A DNA stretch of 64,000 bases from Archangium violaceum. GTDB taxonomy: Bacteria > Myxococcota > Myxococcia > Myxococcales > Myxococcaceae. Below the pieces are notes generated by a model. The model did no database searches. It had not been told where the DNA came from and saw only the letters and a list, made by a program, of their open reading frames with translations. The DNA is taken from contig NZ_CP069396.1 of NCBI RefSeq assembly GCF_016887565.1, positions 9,034,001-9,098,000 on the forward strand, written 5' to 3'. The first letter of the stretch is position 1. Each line of letters starts with the position of its first letter. The translations under genes were made by a program, and so were the position numbers. Positions 8,989-18,068 of the stretch are shown here, piece after piece.

Positions 8989-10533
8989 TTACTGGAAGCC
9001 CGACTCGAACAGCAGCTTCGGCTCTCCGGGGGTGGCCTCGTCCTCGCCAAAGAGCTTGAAGTTGAGCCGTACGCGGTCACCATCGAGCTCCACCTCGATG
9101 GTGCCCACATTGAGGCCCCCCACCGGCTGCTCGAGCACGCGTGCCATGCTGCCGCCCAGCAGGTGGATGCGTGCCCACTTCCCCTCGAGGTCCGCCATCG
9201 CGAAGTGCGTGCGAGGCATGTGGCGCGCCAGGTGCCAGTCGAGCGAGGACAGCTTGTGGGTGATGGAGCTCGACACGAACTGGTAGAGCGATGTCGGAGG
9301 GTTCGTCCGCCAGTCGCACCGGGCCGCATAGCCCACGTGGACGTCTCCACTCACCATCACCACCCGCTGCCGGGGGTGGCGCTGCTGGTGGTTTCTGATG
9401 AGCTCCAGCATGCGGCAGCGGTCGGCGCGGTACTGCGGGTGCGTCCAGCGGTCGTGCGCGTCCTCGCGGAAGCTGCCCGGCACGTAGCGGGCAAGGCGGG
9501 AGAGCCAGCCGGGCATGAAGAACGGAGGCACGCTCACGACGATGAAGAGCACCGGGGCGGAGTCGTTCACGTTCAGCCAGGTCGCGAAGCGCTCCAGCTG
9601 GTGCGGAGAGAAGACGCGTGCATGGTTCCCGTCGGCGGAGCGCCGCTCCGAGCGCACGTCGAGCACGTAGCCCGCCGCGGCGCCGTACTCGAAGGTGTAG
9701 TCATAGGGGCCCTCGAAGCCAGGGCGTAGAAGCTCCACCCGCGAGTGCTGGTAATGGCGGTAGGCCTCCTCGGCCGCGTCGCGCAGATGGCGCCACTTCT
9801 GGTGATGGTGCTTGGGCAGGGTGCCGTAGTTGTCCGCCACCTCGTGGTCATCGAGGATGGGGTAGCCAGGAAAGCGCGCCTGGAGCTCCAGCCAGTCCGG
9901 GTGACCCCAGTTGCGCCGGTAGCGCCCATGGTACAGCGCGAGGACCTCGTCGTGGGTGCACTCCAGCAGGCTCTCGCGGCCCGGGGGGGCGACCGTCTTG
10001 AAGTACTCCGGGTCGAACAGCGACTGACTCTCGGGAAAGTCCGCGTAGAGCTGGTCTCCCACCCACAGCACGAACTTGACGTCGCAGCGCTCCCACGCCA
10101 CACGCGCGACGCGCAGCATCCGCAGCCCCATCTCGTGCATCTCGCCCTTGTCGTCGAAGGGCTGGTGGCAGCTCGCCACGCCGAGGCAGAAGCGCCGGGG
10201 CATCTGCGAGGGCCTGGAGGGGAGCGTCTCGAAGCAACCCTCACCCACGAGCACGCCATCCGCCCGGCTGATGCGGTAGCCGTAGCGCGTGACCGGCTCG
10301 AGGGGCCGGGCCCCGGCGATGTCGTCCGGGTAGGCGAAGGCATGGGTGTGGTCGCTGTGTGCGCGGTCGCCCATGTCGAAGGCGTAGGTGACGCGCTCGG
10401 AGCGCACTGCGTCCAGCCAGAGCTCGAGCCGGTGCGCTCCCCCTCCAGGCGAGCGCATCCAGAGTCGCACACCACGCGGGCTCACGCGGCCCACCGCCAC
10501 GGCGCGCTCCATCACGGGGAGTTCGGTCCGCAT
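8989..10533 (-). CDS. PhoD-like metallophosphatase
   Basis: 514 residues. Metallophosphoesterase motifs run in order: LGVASC, WVGDQLYAD, ILDDHEVADNYG, and MVSGDVHVG. These match the alkaline phosphatase D (PhoD-like) family, which hydrolyses phosphodiesters or monoesters with metal ions. There is an N-terminal beta-sandwich-like region of about 100 residues. No signal peptide or twin-Arg motif is seen, unlike secreted PhoD, so a cytoplasmic paralogue is likely. It converges with the TolR gene with only about 26 bases between stops. Confidence 0.88.
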   Translation of the reverse strand: MRTELPVMERAVAVGRVSPRGVRLWMRSPGGGAHRLELWLDAVRSERVTYAFDMGDRAHSDHTHAFAYPDDIAGARPLEPVTRYGYRISRADGVLVGEGCFETLPSRPSQMPRRFCLGVASCHQPFDDKGEMHEMGLRMLRVARVAWERCDVKFVLWVGDQLYADFPESQSLFDPEYFKTVAPPGRESLLECTHDEVLALYHGRYRRNWGHPDWLELQARFPGYPILDDHEVADNYGTLPKHHHQKWRHLRDAAEEAYRHYQHSRVELLRPGFEGPYDYTFEYGAAAGYVLDVRSERRSADGNHARVFSPHQLERFATWLNVNDSAPVLFIVVSVPPFFMPGWLSRLARYVPGSFREDAHDRWTHPQYRADRCRMLELIRNHQQRHPRQRVVMVSGDVHVGYAARCDWRTNPPTSLYQFVSSSITHKLSSLDWHLARHMPRTHFAMADLEGKWARIHLLGGSMARVLEQPVGGLNVGTIEVELDGDRVRLNFKLFGEDEATPGEPKLLFESGFQ

Positions 10534-10710
10534 GGATCCAGAGTGGGGATGCCCGAGGCTGCCGGCCAGCAGCCCCTTGCCCTACTCCAAGCTACGTCCC
10601 GGCGGCACCGGCGACCCTGGAGCAGGCCACCTGGCAAGGGCTGGGCTCCTCCCTCGCCTCCTGAGCCAGGCCCAGGTTGCTTCACCGAAGGCGGCTCCCA
10701 GCGGCGCGGC

Positions 10711-11013
10711 TCAGCAGAACTGGATGAAAGGTGTGTCAACGACTTCCAACGCAATGGAGCCGCTTCCCTGGGGCCAAGGCCTGGCCTGGGAGATTTCCCC
10801 TACCGAGGCCTCTTCAGGAACTCCAGGATCGTTCCATTCACGCGCTCCGCCCAGGGCGACGTAGGATTCCTCGACCCACTCGTCGACCATCCGTTGGCTG
10901 GCCTCATCCCCGCGCACGAGGTCCTCTGAACAGCTCATCCAGCCAACGCGCATGGTCCTCCGGACTCTCGATGCAGCGTCCATGTCGGGGAGGGGAAGCG
11001 AGGCGCCAGACAC
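10711..11013 (-). CDS. hypothetical protein, 100 residues
   Basis: A short frame ending FIQFC, rich in acidic residues and Trp (VGWMSCSEDLVRGDEASQ). It has no signal peptide, no recognised motif and weaker third-position GC than its neighbours. It could be a real small gene or a degraded one. Met25 or Met28 may be the real start. The stretch between it and 10533 shows nothing. Confidence 0.35.
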   Translation of the reverse strand: MSGASLPLPDMDAASRVRRTMRVGWMSCSEDLVRGDEASQRMVDEWVEESYVALGGAREWNDPGVPEEASVGEISQARPWPQGSGSIALEVVDTPFIQFC

Positions 11014-11052
11014 GCGGTCCGGCGCCCTGCCTCCTCCCTCGATACCTCGCCG

Positions 11053-11703
11053 CTACTGGCAGGCGATGCCGGGCAGGCCCCGGTACGCGCCCTGCGAGGT
11101 CCACCGCGTGTAGGGCGTACCGCACGAGCCCGCGTACGGGTCATCGATGCCGTAGTTCGGCACCCAGTACTCGAAGTGCAGGTGCGGCCCCGTGGAGGCC
11201 CCGGACGAGCCCGCCCGCGCAATCCAATACGCGCAGGCAAGGGACGTGTTCCGGGCGAACTGCTGCGTGTACTTCATCAGGTGCCAGTACTTGGTCTTCG
11301 TGCCATCCGCGTGCCGCATGATGATGTAGTTGGCCGTGTAGAGGCCGCAGGCGGCGTACGGGTTGGCCTGGTCCCAGTAGTTGCACCGGTCGAAGTACCC
11401 ATCCACCGAGGACTCGATGACGCCCGCGGCGGCGTTCATCACCCACACGCCGTAGTCCATCTTGCTGAACCCGCCCACCAGGGCGTAGTCCGTGCCCGTG
11501 TGGCCGGAGTAGCGCACGCCTCCACACGCGTAGTCCCGGCCACCGTAATCCTTGTACGCGCTCACCGTGCAGCCACCGTTGCCACACTGGTCCCCGAGCT
11601 GCGACATGGGGAAGCGGAACATCGTCTGCGCCGAGGAGACCCCCGGCAGCGCCACCAGCGCGAAGAGCAGCGTCGCGGCGAGCTTCTTCATCGTGTTCAT
11701 CAC
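11053..11703 (-). CDS. M23-type (LasA-like) secreted metallopeptidase
   Basis: 216 residues with a Sec signal peptide (cleavage probably after VSSAQ). Zinc-site motifs are HTGTDYA (His-x3-Asp) and GPHLHFEY (His-x-His), the signature of M23 peptidases that cut peptidoglycan cross-bridges or Gly-rich peptides. Several Cys pairs suggest disulfides. The GTG start overlaps the stop of the upstream propeller gene (GTGA), so the two are co-translated. A role in lysing prey or remodelling the cell wall is likely. Confidence 0.85.
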   Translation of the reverse strand: MMNTMKKLAATLLFALVALPGVSSAQTMFRFPMSQLGDQCGNGGCTVSAYKDYGGRDYACGGVRYSGHTGTDYALVGGFSKMDYGVWVMNAAAGVIESSVDGYFDRCNYWDQANPYAACGLYTANYIIMRHADGTKTKYWHLMKYTQQFARNTSLACAYWIARAGSSGASTGPHLHFEYWVPNYGIDDPYAGSCGTPYTRWTSQGAYRGLPGIACQ

Positions 11704-12563
11704 TTCTCACCTCCCACATCCGGAGCCGCCTGGCCCGTGCGCACGTTGATCTTCCAGAACTCGCCGCCGCCCGCGTTGTAGCGGAGCACGTCGTCGCTCA
11801 CCCACTCCATGTGGTGGCTCGAGACGGGCGGAGGGACGAAGCCCTCCGGAGCGCCCCCGAACAGCATGTGGCTCTCCAGCCCGATGTTGGTGAGCTGCTT
11901 GGGCTCGGCGCCATCCACCGTCGTGACGAAGAACGACGCCACGCTGGTGCGGCCGGACACGAAGACCACCGTCTTGCCATCCGGCGAGATGCTGGGCGTC
12001 GCGTCGATTCCGGGCCCATCCGCCAGCACCTTCACGCGGCCTTTCAGATCGATGATGCCCACGGACGTCTCGTGTCCCTCGCCGTCACCCACCAGCGTGG
12101 CCACCAGGGCGTCACCCTTCGCCGTCGGGAACAGATCTCCGCCCACCTTCTGGGCCAGCAGCCGCTCGCGGCCGTTGGACTCGCGCAGGCGCAGGTTGCC
12201 CTGCCCATCCAGCAGCGCCACGTTCTGCCCCACCGCACGCGCCTCACGGTACTTGAACTCGCGATCCACCACGCGCACCGCGCCGGTCGACTCGTCATAC
12301 TGGGCGATGGCCAGCAGCGGCACGTCGTCCGTCGCCAGTGGCTGCTCCGGAATCTCGGCGATGATACCCACCATCATGTTTCGGCCTTGACCGAAGAGGT
12401 GGACGAACCGGGCCTTGGGTCCGAACTCCTTCTCGACGGCGGGGACGATGCGCTCACGCGCCTTCTCGACACGGCGAAGGTCCGACGGGTTCATGCGACC
12501 CGCCGCCGACGCGCTGGTCGCGGCCAGTGTCAATGCCGCAATGGAGAAAAATAGCTTTTTCAT
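11700..12563 (-). CDS. periplasmic TolB/PD40-type beta-propeller protein
   Basis: 287 residues with a clear signal peptide (MKKLFFSIAALTLAATSASA). The repeats include the PD40 signature (ATPSISPDGKTVVFVSGR). These are short beta-propeller blades of the TolB/WD40-like type. It is the first gene of a two-gene operon with the M23 peptidase and may act as a regulator or chaperone of that enzyme; this is inference from the overlap. The 12564-12848 gap upstream is AT-rich around 12655-12690 and is the likely promoter region. Confidence 0.75.
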   Translation of the reverse strand: MKKLFFSIAALTLAATSASAAGRMNPSDLRRVEKARERIVPAVEKEFGPKARFVHLFGQGRNMMVGIIAEIPEQPLATDDVPLLAIAQYDESTGAVRVVDREFKYREARAVGQNVALLDGQGNLRLRESNGRERLLAQKVGGDLFPTAKGDALVATLVGDGEGHETSVGIIDLKGRVKVLADGPGIDATPSISPDGKTVVFVSGRTSVASFFVTTVDGAEPKQLTNIGLESHMLFGGAPEGFVPPPVSSHHMEWVSDDVLRYNAGGGEFWKINVRTGQAAPDVGGEK

Positions 12564-12848
12564 CGGACTCCCGGGGAAGGGGGGGTTACCAGGACTGGCA
12601 CAACGGGCACTTCCTCCTAAAGACGGAGAAAATTGGCGCGCGTCTCACGCGGGCCGAAAAAATCATGCTGGCAAATTTTTCGCGTGAAGGTGCGTGTCGG
12701 CATGCTCCCGGCCCACGCGCCGATGCATGCGCTCATGAGCCCCCTCGGGAGAGCCAGAGCGGATGAGCAGTGGCTGCGCCAGACTCAGCACCACGCCTGC
12801 TGGGGTGCTCCCCGTGCCGGGGCCACCTTCGGTCAGGCGCTCGAAGGG

Positions 12849-14753
12849 TCACTCCACCGGCCGGGTCGACTTCAACACGCGCTGGCCATCCACGAAGTAG
12901 ACGAAGTCCTCGGCGTCGACGTGGATGAAGGGCTGCCCCACGAAGAGGTTGGGGACCGTCGCCCCGTCCATTCGCGGCGCCCCGAAGGGCTTCCACTCCT
13001 CGTGCGAGCGCTCCCAGAACAGGATGGCTTCGTCCGCCGAGTCGTCCTTGATGGTCAGCAGGTTGCCACGGCTCGTCGCGGCCAGCGGCACGCGGTCCTT
13101 GACGCCCTGCCAGGTGCGGCCCTGGTCCTCCGAGCTCGCGGCGAAGGAGTCCACGGCCCGGCAGCCGGACAGATCCGATACGAAGCCCCACAGCCGACCG
13201 CTCGGGTCCGCGGTGGTCACCTCCGGCTGGTATCGGGGGCTCACCGGCGACTGCTCGGGGTTCTGGATGATCTGCGCGGTGACCGGCTGCCAGCTCGCGC
13301 CCTCGTCGCGGCTCTCCAGCAGCGCGCGCCGGTCGCAGCCGGCGTTGTCCGAGCCGCTCACGAACAACCGCCCCGGCGTCTCCACCAGCGCCTTGACGGT
13401 GACCGAGTTGGTGCTCGTGTTCGACATCCGGACCGGCTCGCTCCACGTGGCGCCCTCGTCTCGCGAGAAGCGCAGGCCCAGGTGGTGCGCGAGCGCCAGC
13501 CGCCCATCCCGCAGCCGCTGCAAGAAGTACGTGTTGTCGAAGAAGTGCTCCACCCTCCACTCGACGTCGCCCGGGGTGTAGGTGATGACGCCCTGGTTCC
13601 AGAGCCCCGTGTAGCGCCCACCGCCCTGGGGGAAGGCCCGCCGCAGGTTCGTCGGCGCCACCGAGGCTCCCTGGTGGGGATTCAGGATGTGGAGCGCCGT
13701 GTCCGGCGCGGCCCCGACGAAGTTGCTGAGCAGATCCATGTGGAAGTAGTACTCGCCGCCCCGGAAGAAGAGCGTCCCCAGGGATTGCCGGAACCCGTAG
13801 CGCTCGAGCGTGAAGTCCTGCTGGTAGCTGCGCCCCTCGTCGGTGGAGCGGTAGGCCAGGTCCCGGAAGTGCAGCTCGCCGGGGACGGGCTCCTCCATCT
13901 TGATCATCGAGGACCGGTTCGCCAGGCCGCCCGGCATCGGTGCGCCCACCCAGCTCGCCCCTCCGTCGCGCGAGACGAAGGCCGTGTTCTGCGTGCGCGC
14001 GAAGAGGGTGCCCGCCCGCGTCACGAACAGGTCCACGCCGCTCCAGTCGATCGAGCCCTGCTCGCTCTGCAGCACCGGCACCTGCTGCCAGGACTGGCCG
14101 TCGTCCCGGGACACCTGGAGCCCGAAGTACGAGGCCACGTAGATCGCTCCGTCCGCGCCAAAGTGCACCGAGGGCCGGTACGTGCGGTAGCTGAACGGCA
14201 GGCTCGGCAGCTCCACCTCGGGCCAGGGCGCGTCCTGGGTGAAGTCCCGGCGGCGCCCCAGCCACACCCGGGCCTTCTCGTCTCCCGTCTGGCCCGTGCC
14301 GGCGTCCACCTCCTGCCGCACGGTGAACACGGTGCCATCCTCGCGATACCCCCACGCGCTCCAGGCCGGCTCGCCGTTGAGGTAGTAGATGATGTCCTTG
14401 TCCAGCTCGATATAGGCCAGGCCGTGCTTGCCGGTGAGGGCGAGGCCCGCCGTCGGCGTGACGAAGACCCACTTCTGGATGGACCCGAGCGCCGCGGCGT
14501 TGATCTCCTTCCAGGTGCGGCGCTTGTCGAACGAGACGAACACGTTGACGGTGTCCAGGTAGACGCTGTCGCCCATCGCCTCCACCTGCTGGAGCACCCG
14601 CGGATCGCCTCCCTCGACCGGAGGCGTGGCGAACTCGAGCGGAAACCCCTCGCCATCCGCGACGACCACCTCATCGGGATCCCTCTGGGTGGGACAGGCG
14701 GACAGGAGGACGAGCGCCCCCAGCAGGGCGGCGAGACGACGGCAGACGGGCAT
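12849..14753 (-). CDS. lipoprotein with BNR/Asp-box repeats
   Basis: 634 residues. GGAGG lies about nine bases before ATG 14753, which decides the start over the longer frame from 14822. Signal peptide and lipobox L-L-S-A-C are present. Several Asp-box/BNR blades of the S-x-D-x-G-x-x-W type are seen (SRDGGASW, SRDDGQSW, SRDEGATW, SRDEGASW), giving a sialidase-like beta-propeller. The sialidase Arg triad and the RIP motif are not obvious, so catalysis is doubtful. It is probably a surface-anchored binding protein. Confidence 0.8.
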   Translation of the reverse strand: MPVCRRLAALLGALVLLSACPTQRDPDEVVVADGEGFPLEFATPPVEGGDPRVLQQVEAMGDSVYLDTVNVFVSFDKRRTWKEINAAALGSIQKWVFVTPTAGLALTGKHGLAYIELDKDIIYYLNGEPAWSAWGYREDGTVFTVRQEVDAGTGQTGDEKARVWLGRRRDFTQDAPWPEVELPSLPFSYRTYRPSVHFGADGAIYVASYFGLQVSRDDGQSWQQVPVLQSEQGSIDWSGVDLFVTRAGTLFARTQNTAFVSRDGGASWVGAPMPGGLANRSSMIKMEEPVPGELHFRDLAYRSTDEGRSYQQDFTLERYGFRQSLGTLFFRGGEYYFHMDLLSNFVGAAPDTALHILNPHQGASVAPTNLRRAFPQGGGRYTGLWNQGVITYTPGDVEWRVEHFFDNTYFLQRLRDGRLALAHHLGLRFSRDEGATWSEPVRMSNTSTNSVTVKALVETPGRLFVSGSDNAGCDRRALLESRDEGASWQPVTAQIIQNPEQSPVSPRYQPEVTTADPSGRLWGFVSDLSGCRAVDSFAASSEDQGRTWQGVKDRVPLAATSRGNLLTIKDDSADEAILFWERSHEEWKPFGAPRMDGATVPNLFVGQPFIHVDAEDFVYFVDGQRVLKSTRPVE

Positions 14754-14920
14754 CGGGGGACCTCCGGGGAGCACGACCCCTGGAGTATAGGCGCGGGATA
14801 GGAGCCCAGTTGCCTGCGCCACCTGAACGAACCGGCCGTTCGATTCCCGCCCCCCCCACCATTTGGTCCGTGGCCGCCCCGGTGGGATGATGGGCCTCCC
14901 GCCGATCGCGCGGTGTCCTC

Positions 14921-15526
14921 ATGAAACACAAGCTCGTCGACTACTTCCGCCACATCGCGCATCTGTCGGACGAGGAAGCGCAGGCCATCCTGGACAGCAT
15001 GGTGGTGAAGACCTATCCGAAGGGGACGCACCTGCTCATGGCGGGCCAGGTCTGCACCGAGGCCTACTTCGTCCTCCAGGGCTGCGTCCGCCAGTACTCC
15101 GTCGTCGACGGTGAAGAGCGGAGCCACGGGTTCTTCACCGAGGACGAATGGGTCCTCTCGGTTCACAGTATGGTGACCCAGACTCCGGCGGATCACTTCC
15201 TGGTCTGCGCGGAGGACACCACGGTGGTGGTGGGCACCGAGCAACGCGAGCAGGACTTGTATCGACGCTTCCCGCGCTTCGAGACCATCTCCCGGATGGC
15301 GATGCAGAAGGTCCTGGCGGAACAGCAGGAGCGGTTCGCCTCCTACCTCACCGATGGTCCGGAGCAGAGGTACCTCAAGCTCTCGAAGACGCGGCCGGAC
15401 ATCTTCCAGCGGATTCCGCAGTACCAGCTGGCCAGCTACATCGGCGTGAAGCCCGAGTCGCTGAGCCGGATCCGAAAGCGCATCGCCACGCGCGGCAAGC
15501 CGGCTACGCCGCGACGGAAGGCGTGA
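14921..15526 (+). CDS. Crp/Fnr-family transcriptional regulator
   Basis: 201 residues. The N-terminal cyclic-nucleotide-binding-type jelly roll (residues about 1-120) includes the roll GTHLLMAGQVCTEAYFVLQG. A C-terminal helix-turn-helix follows (QYQLASYIGVKPESLSRIRKR). No Fnr-type Cys cluster is present. The gene is convergent with and overlaps by 23 bases the DUF4386 membrane gene. Crp/Fnr regulators and DUF4386 proteins are often neighbours, so it probably controls that gene. Confidence 0.85.
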   Translation: MKHKLVDYFRHIAHLSDEEAQAILDSMVVKTYPKGTHLLMAGQVCTEAYFVLQGCVRQYSVVDGEERSHGFFTEDEWVLSVHSMVTQTPADHFLVCAEDTTVVVGTEQREQDLYRRFPRFETISRMAMQKVLAEQQERFASYLTDGPEQRYLKLSKTRPDIFQRIPQYQLASYIGVKPESLSRIRKRIATRGKPATPRRKA

Positions 15527-16169
15527 CCGTCCGGAACCCCTTGGCGATGAGCCAGCCGCCGAGGAACACCTCGAACAGGCCCCCGGGCGCGGAGAAGAGG
15601 ATGCCCCACGGCAGCCCGAAGAGCTCGAGCACGGACCCCAGCGCCAGAAACCCGTAGCCCACCGCGCCCACCAGCGGGAGCAACGAGGGCAGAAGCCGGG
15701 ACCGGTACAGCGACAAGCAGAACGCCACGCTGCCGGCCCCCAGGATGATCATCGCGAGCTGGTATGCCCAGAAGTTTCCCTTCGAGAGAAGATTGAACAG
15801 GGTCACCCGCTCCGGCGTCGTCTGCCCTTGCGCGGATTCTCCGAGCTGCAGGATGGACAGAAGGAACACCACCCCGACGATGAGGAGCAGCGCCTCCATC
15901 ACCCGCGTGCAGACGTACGCGACGGCGATGCCCGAGCTCCGCTCGCGGAGGATCGGAAAGAACAGCACGCCAATCCCGACGACGGTGATGGAGTTCAACA
16001 GGAGCAGCAGCGCGCCCCAGACGAACGGCGTCCTCTGACCGGCCACCGCGGCCAGGTGTTCCGGATCCTTCAGGACGGAGGTGATGAGCGCGGTGCCGAT
16101 GCCGTAGGCGAAGAACGGCAGGAGAAAGAGAATCCCCAGGACGCGGGAGTGAAGGCGGGTGGTGTTCAT
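15504..16169 (-). CDS. DUF4386 family membrane protein
   Basis: 221 residues from MNTTRLHSR, with about six membrane helices covering most of the sequence. It matches the uncharacterised DUF4386 family from memory: a short N-terminal helix beginning RVLGILFL, and a central loop with NLLSKGNFWAYQ. The longer frame to 16238 adds a non-hydrophobic leader and is unlikely. Its 3' end overlaps the 3' end of the Crp-type regulator, so transcripts would be antisense to each other there. Confidence 0.8.
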   Translation of the reverse strand: MNTTRLHSRVLGILFLLPFFAYGIGTALITSVLKDPEHLAAVAGQRTPFVWGALLLLLNSITVVGIGVLFFPILRERSSGIAVAYVCTRVMEALLLIVGVVFLLSILQLGESAQGQTTPERVTLFNLLSKGNFWAYQLAMIILGAGSVAFCLSLYRSRLLPSLLPLVGAVGYGFLALGSVLELFGLPWGILFSAPGGLFEVFLGGWLIAKGFRTVTPSVAA

Positions 16170-16331
16170 CTCGAGGGTTCCAGAGCGTTCAGCGACGTTG
16201 TGGCCTCGAAAGTAGGAGAGGGGCGCCCTCGCCCGCATTGATGAGGGTTAATAAATGCGAGCCGCGCTCCGCTCGCCGCCGAAGCGCCGGGACCCCCCAA
16301 TCCGCTTTCGGCGCGCATCACGCGATCCGAT

Positions 16332-17363
16332 ATGATCCCTCCCTCCATGGACCAGACACCTCCGCCGAATCTCTCGCAGCAGCTCCTGGAGCACATCTCC
16401 AGCTACTGGATCTCCCAGGTCATCGGTGTGGTCGCGCGACTTCGCCTCGCGGACCTGCTCGCAAGCGGTCCTCTCTCGAGCGAGGCGCTGGCGCCGCGGG
16501 TCGGAGCCCACCCGGAGGGGCTGTATCGCCTGATGCGCGCGGGGGTGGTCGCGGGCCTCTTCACGCAGGTGCCTCCCCGCACATTCACGCTCACCCCGCT
16601 GGGGGCCTGCCTCCGTTCGGAGGTGCCCGGGTCGATGCGCGACATGGCCATCATGCAGACCGCCCCCGGCCATTGGCTGCCCTGGGGAGACCTCGTCACC
16701 GCCGTGCGGACGGGTCACTCCCCGGTCCGCCAGGTGCTGGGGACCGACCTCTGGGAGCACTACCAGAAGAACCCGGAGGAGGCCGCGCACTTCGACCGTG
16801 CGATGGGCAGCTTCTCCAGCTTCGTCGCCGCGGAAGTGGCACGCCTCCACGACTTCTCACCCTATGCCCGCGTGGCCGATGTGGGGGGGAGCCAGGGCGT
16901 GTTGCTCGCCACCGTGCTCCGTGCCCACCCCTCCTGCCGAGGCATCCTCTTCGATCTACCGCACGTCATCGACGGAGCCCGGGCCCATGTGGAGGCGGAG
17001 GGGTTGGGCCAGAGGATGGACCTGGTGGCGGGGAGCTTCTTCGAGCCCGTCATCCCCACCGCGGAGGCCTACCTCCTCAAGCACATCCTTCATGACTGGG
17101 ACGACGCCTCGTCCACCTCCATCCTCCGGCAGATTCATCGCGCCGCACCGCCGGGAGCCCGGCTGCTCGTGGTGGAGATGGTGATGCCGGACGGGGAGCC
17201 TTCGCGCACGGCCCTCATCGACCTCAACATGTTCGTGGTCTCGGATGGACGCGAGCGCACGGCCCGCGAGTACGAGGTGCTGCTCGCCAGCACCGGCTGG
17301 GCGCTGGAGGGCATCACTCCCTCCCCGAGCGGCGTGAGCCTCATCGAGGCGCGCAAGCGCTGA
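16332..17363 (+). CDS. SAM-dependent O-methyltransferase (Methyltransf_2 type)
   Basis: 343 residues; MDQTPPPN at 16347 is an alternative start and neither has a strong ribosome site. The N-terminal dimerisation winged-helix part (residues 20-100) precedes a Rossmann methyltransferase domain: VADVGGSQGVLLATVL binds SAM, then LFDLPHVI and LKHILHDWDD follow as in polyketide and hydroxyindole O-methyltransferases. The catalytic-base region LKHILHDW is intact. No biosynthetic cluster is adjacent, so substrate is unknown. Confidence 0.85.
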   Translation: MIPPSMDQTPPPNLSQQLLEHISSYWISQVIGVVARLRLADLLASGPLSSEALAPRVGAHPEGLYRLMRAGVVAGLFTQVPPRTFTLTPLGACLRSEVPGSMRDMAIMQTAPGHWLPWGDLVTAVRTGHSPVRQVLGTDLWEHYQKNPEEAAHFDRAMGSFSSFVAAEVARLHDFSPYARVADVGGSQGVLLATVLRAHPSCRGILFDLPHVIDGARAHVEAEGLGQRMDLVAGSFFEPVIPTAEAYLLKHILHDWDDASSTSILRQIHRAAPPGARLLVVEMVMPDGEPSRTALIDLNMFVVSDGRERTAREYEVLLASTGWALEGITPSPSGVSLIEARKR

Positions 17364-17405
17364 CCGGGCCCTGGCAGCCGTCGCGCGATTCGTGGCGAAA
17401 CCGCC

Positions 17406-17520
17406 TCAGATGGTCGGCACGGGGGTGTTCACCACGGAGGGGAACGGGTTGGAGTTGAGAATCCGCCGGATGTCATCGGCGCTATTGGCCGCGGGGAGAC
17501 TGTTGAGGATGGTCCCCATA
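17406..17520 (-). pseudogene. C-terminal scrap of an unknown gene
   Basis: On the minus strand the last 37 codons of a protein are readable (MGTILNSLPAANSADDI..., ending VVNTPVPTI then stop). Upstream the sense disappears at about 17521, exactly where a decarboxylase scrap begins on the other strand. Two tails facing each other at one junction point to a deletion or rearrangement. The family is not recognised. Confidence 0.5.
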
Positions 17521-17524
17521 TTGT

Positions 17525-17947
17525 AGTGAGTACGGCGTCCAGCTCTCCCGAGGCTTCCGGGCCCTCAAGGTGTGGATGAGCCTCAAGGCATACGGGGCCG
17601 CGAAGTACGGCCGTCTCATCGAGCAGAACGTGGAGCAGGCCCACCTGCTCGGGCGCCGGGTGGACGCGGAGCCGGAGCTCCAACGTCTGGCGCCGGTGTC
17701 CCTCAACATCACGTGCTTCCGGTATGTCGGCCGGGGCGCTCCCGAGGCCCGGCTCGACGCGTGGAACCGCGAGCTGCTCTGCCGTCTGCACGAGTCCGGC
17801 GTGGCCGTGCCCTCCTATACGACGCTGGAGGGGCGCTACTGCCTGCGCGTCTGTTTCAACAACCATCGCACCCGCCGGGAGGACCTCGAGCTGTTCGTCC
17901 AGGAAGTGCTACGGCTCGGCCGGGAGATCGCCGGGGCGGAGGCGTGA
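17525..17947 (+). pseudogene. C-terminal fragment of a PLP-dependent decarboxylase
   Basis: About 140 residues beginning YGVQLSRGFRALKVWMSLKAYG, a signature of group II aromatic-amino-acid decarboxylases after the PLP Lys. It ends FVQEVLRLGREIAG. The PLP-binding Lys and the catalytic core are missing, and the frame has no start of its own before the break at 17521. Read as a dead gene tail. Confidence 0.8.
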
Positions 17948-18068
17948 GAGCGCCAGGTGGCTCGCCTCCCCAGCGACGACCCGCCAGCCGGTGCGGACGA
18001 CAGTCCGTCGTGGCGGCGTCGGAGCTGAAATTCTCCGCGCTGCTCAGGCGTCTCCCTGCGTGCTCTCC

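Noticed and set aside
12633-14801. Plus-strand 722-codon open frame
   Set aside because: Antisense shadow of the BNR-repeat lipoprotein; His/Val/Arg-rich with no signal peptide or motif.
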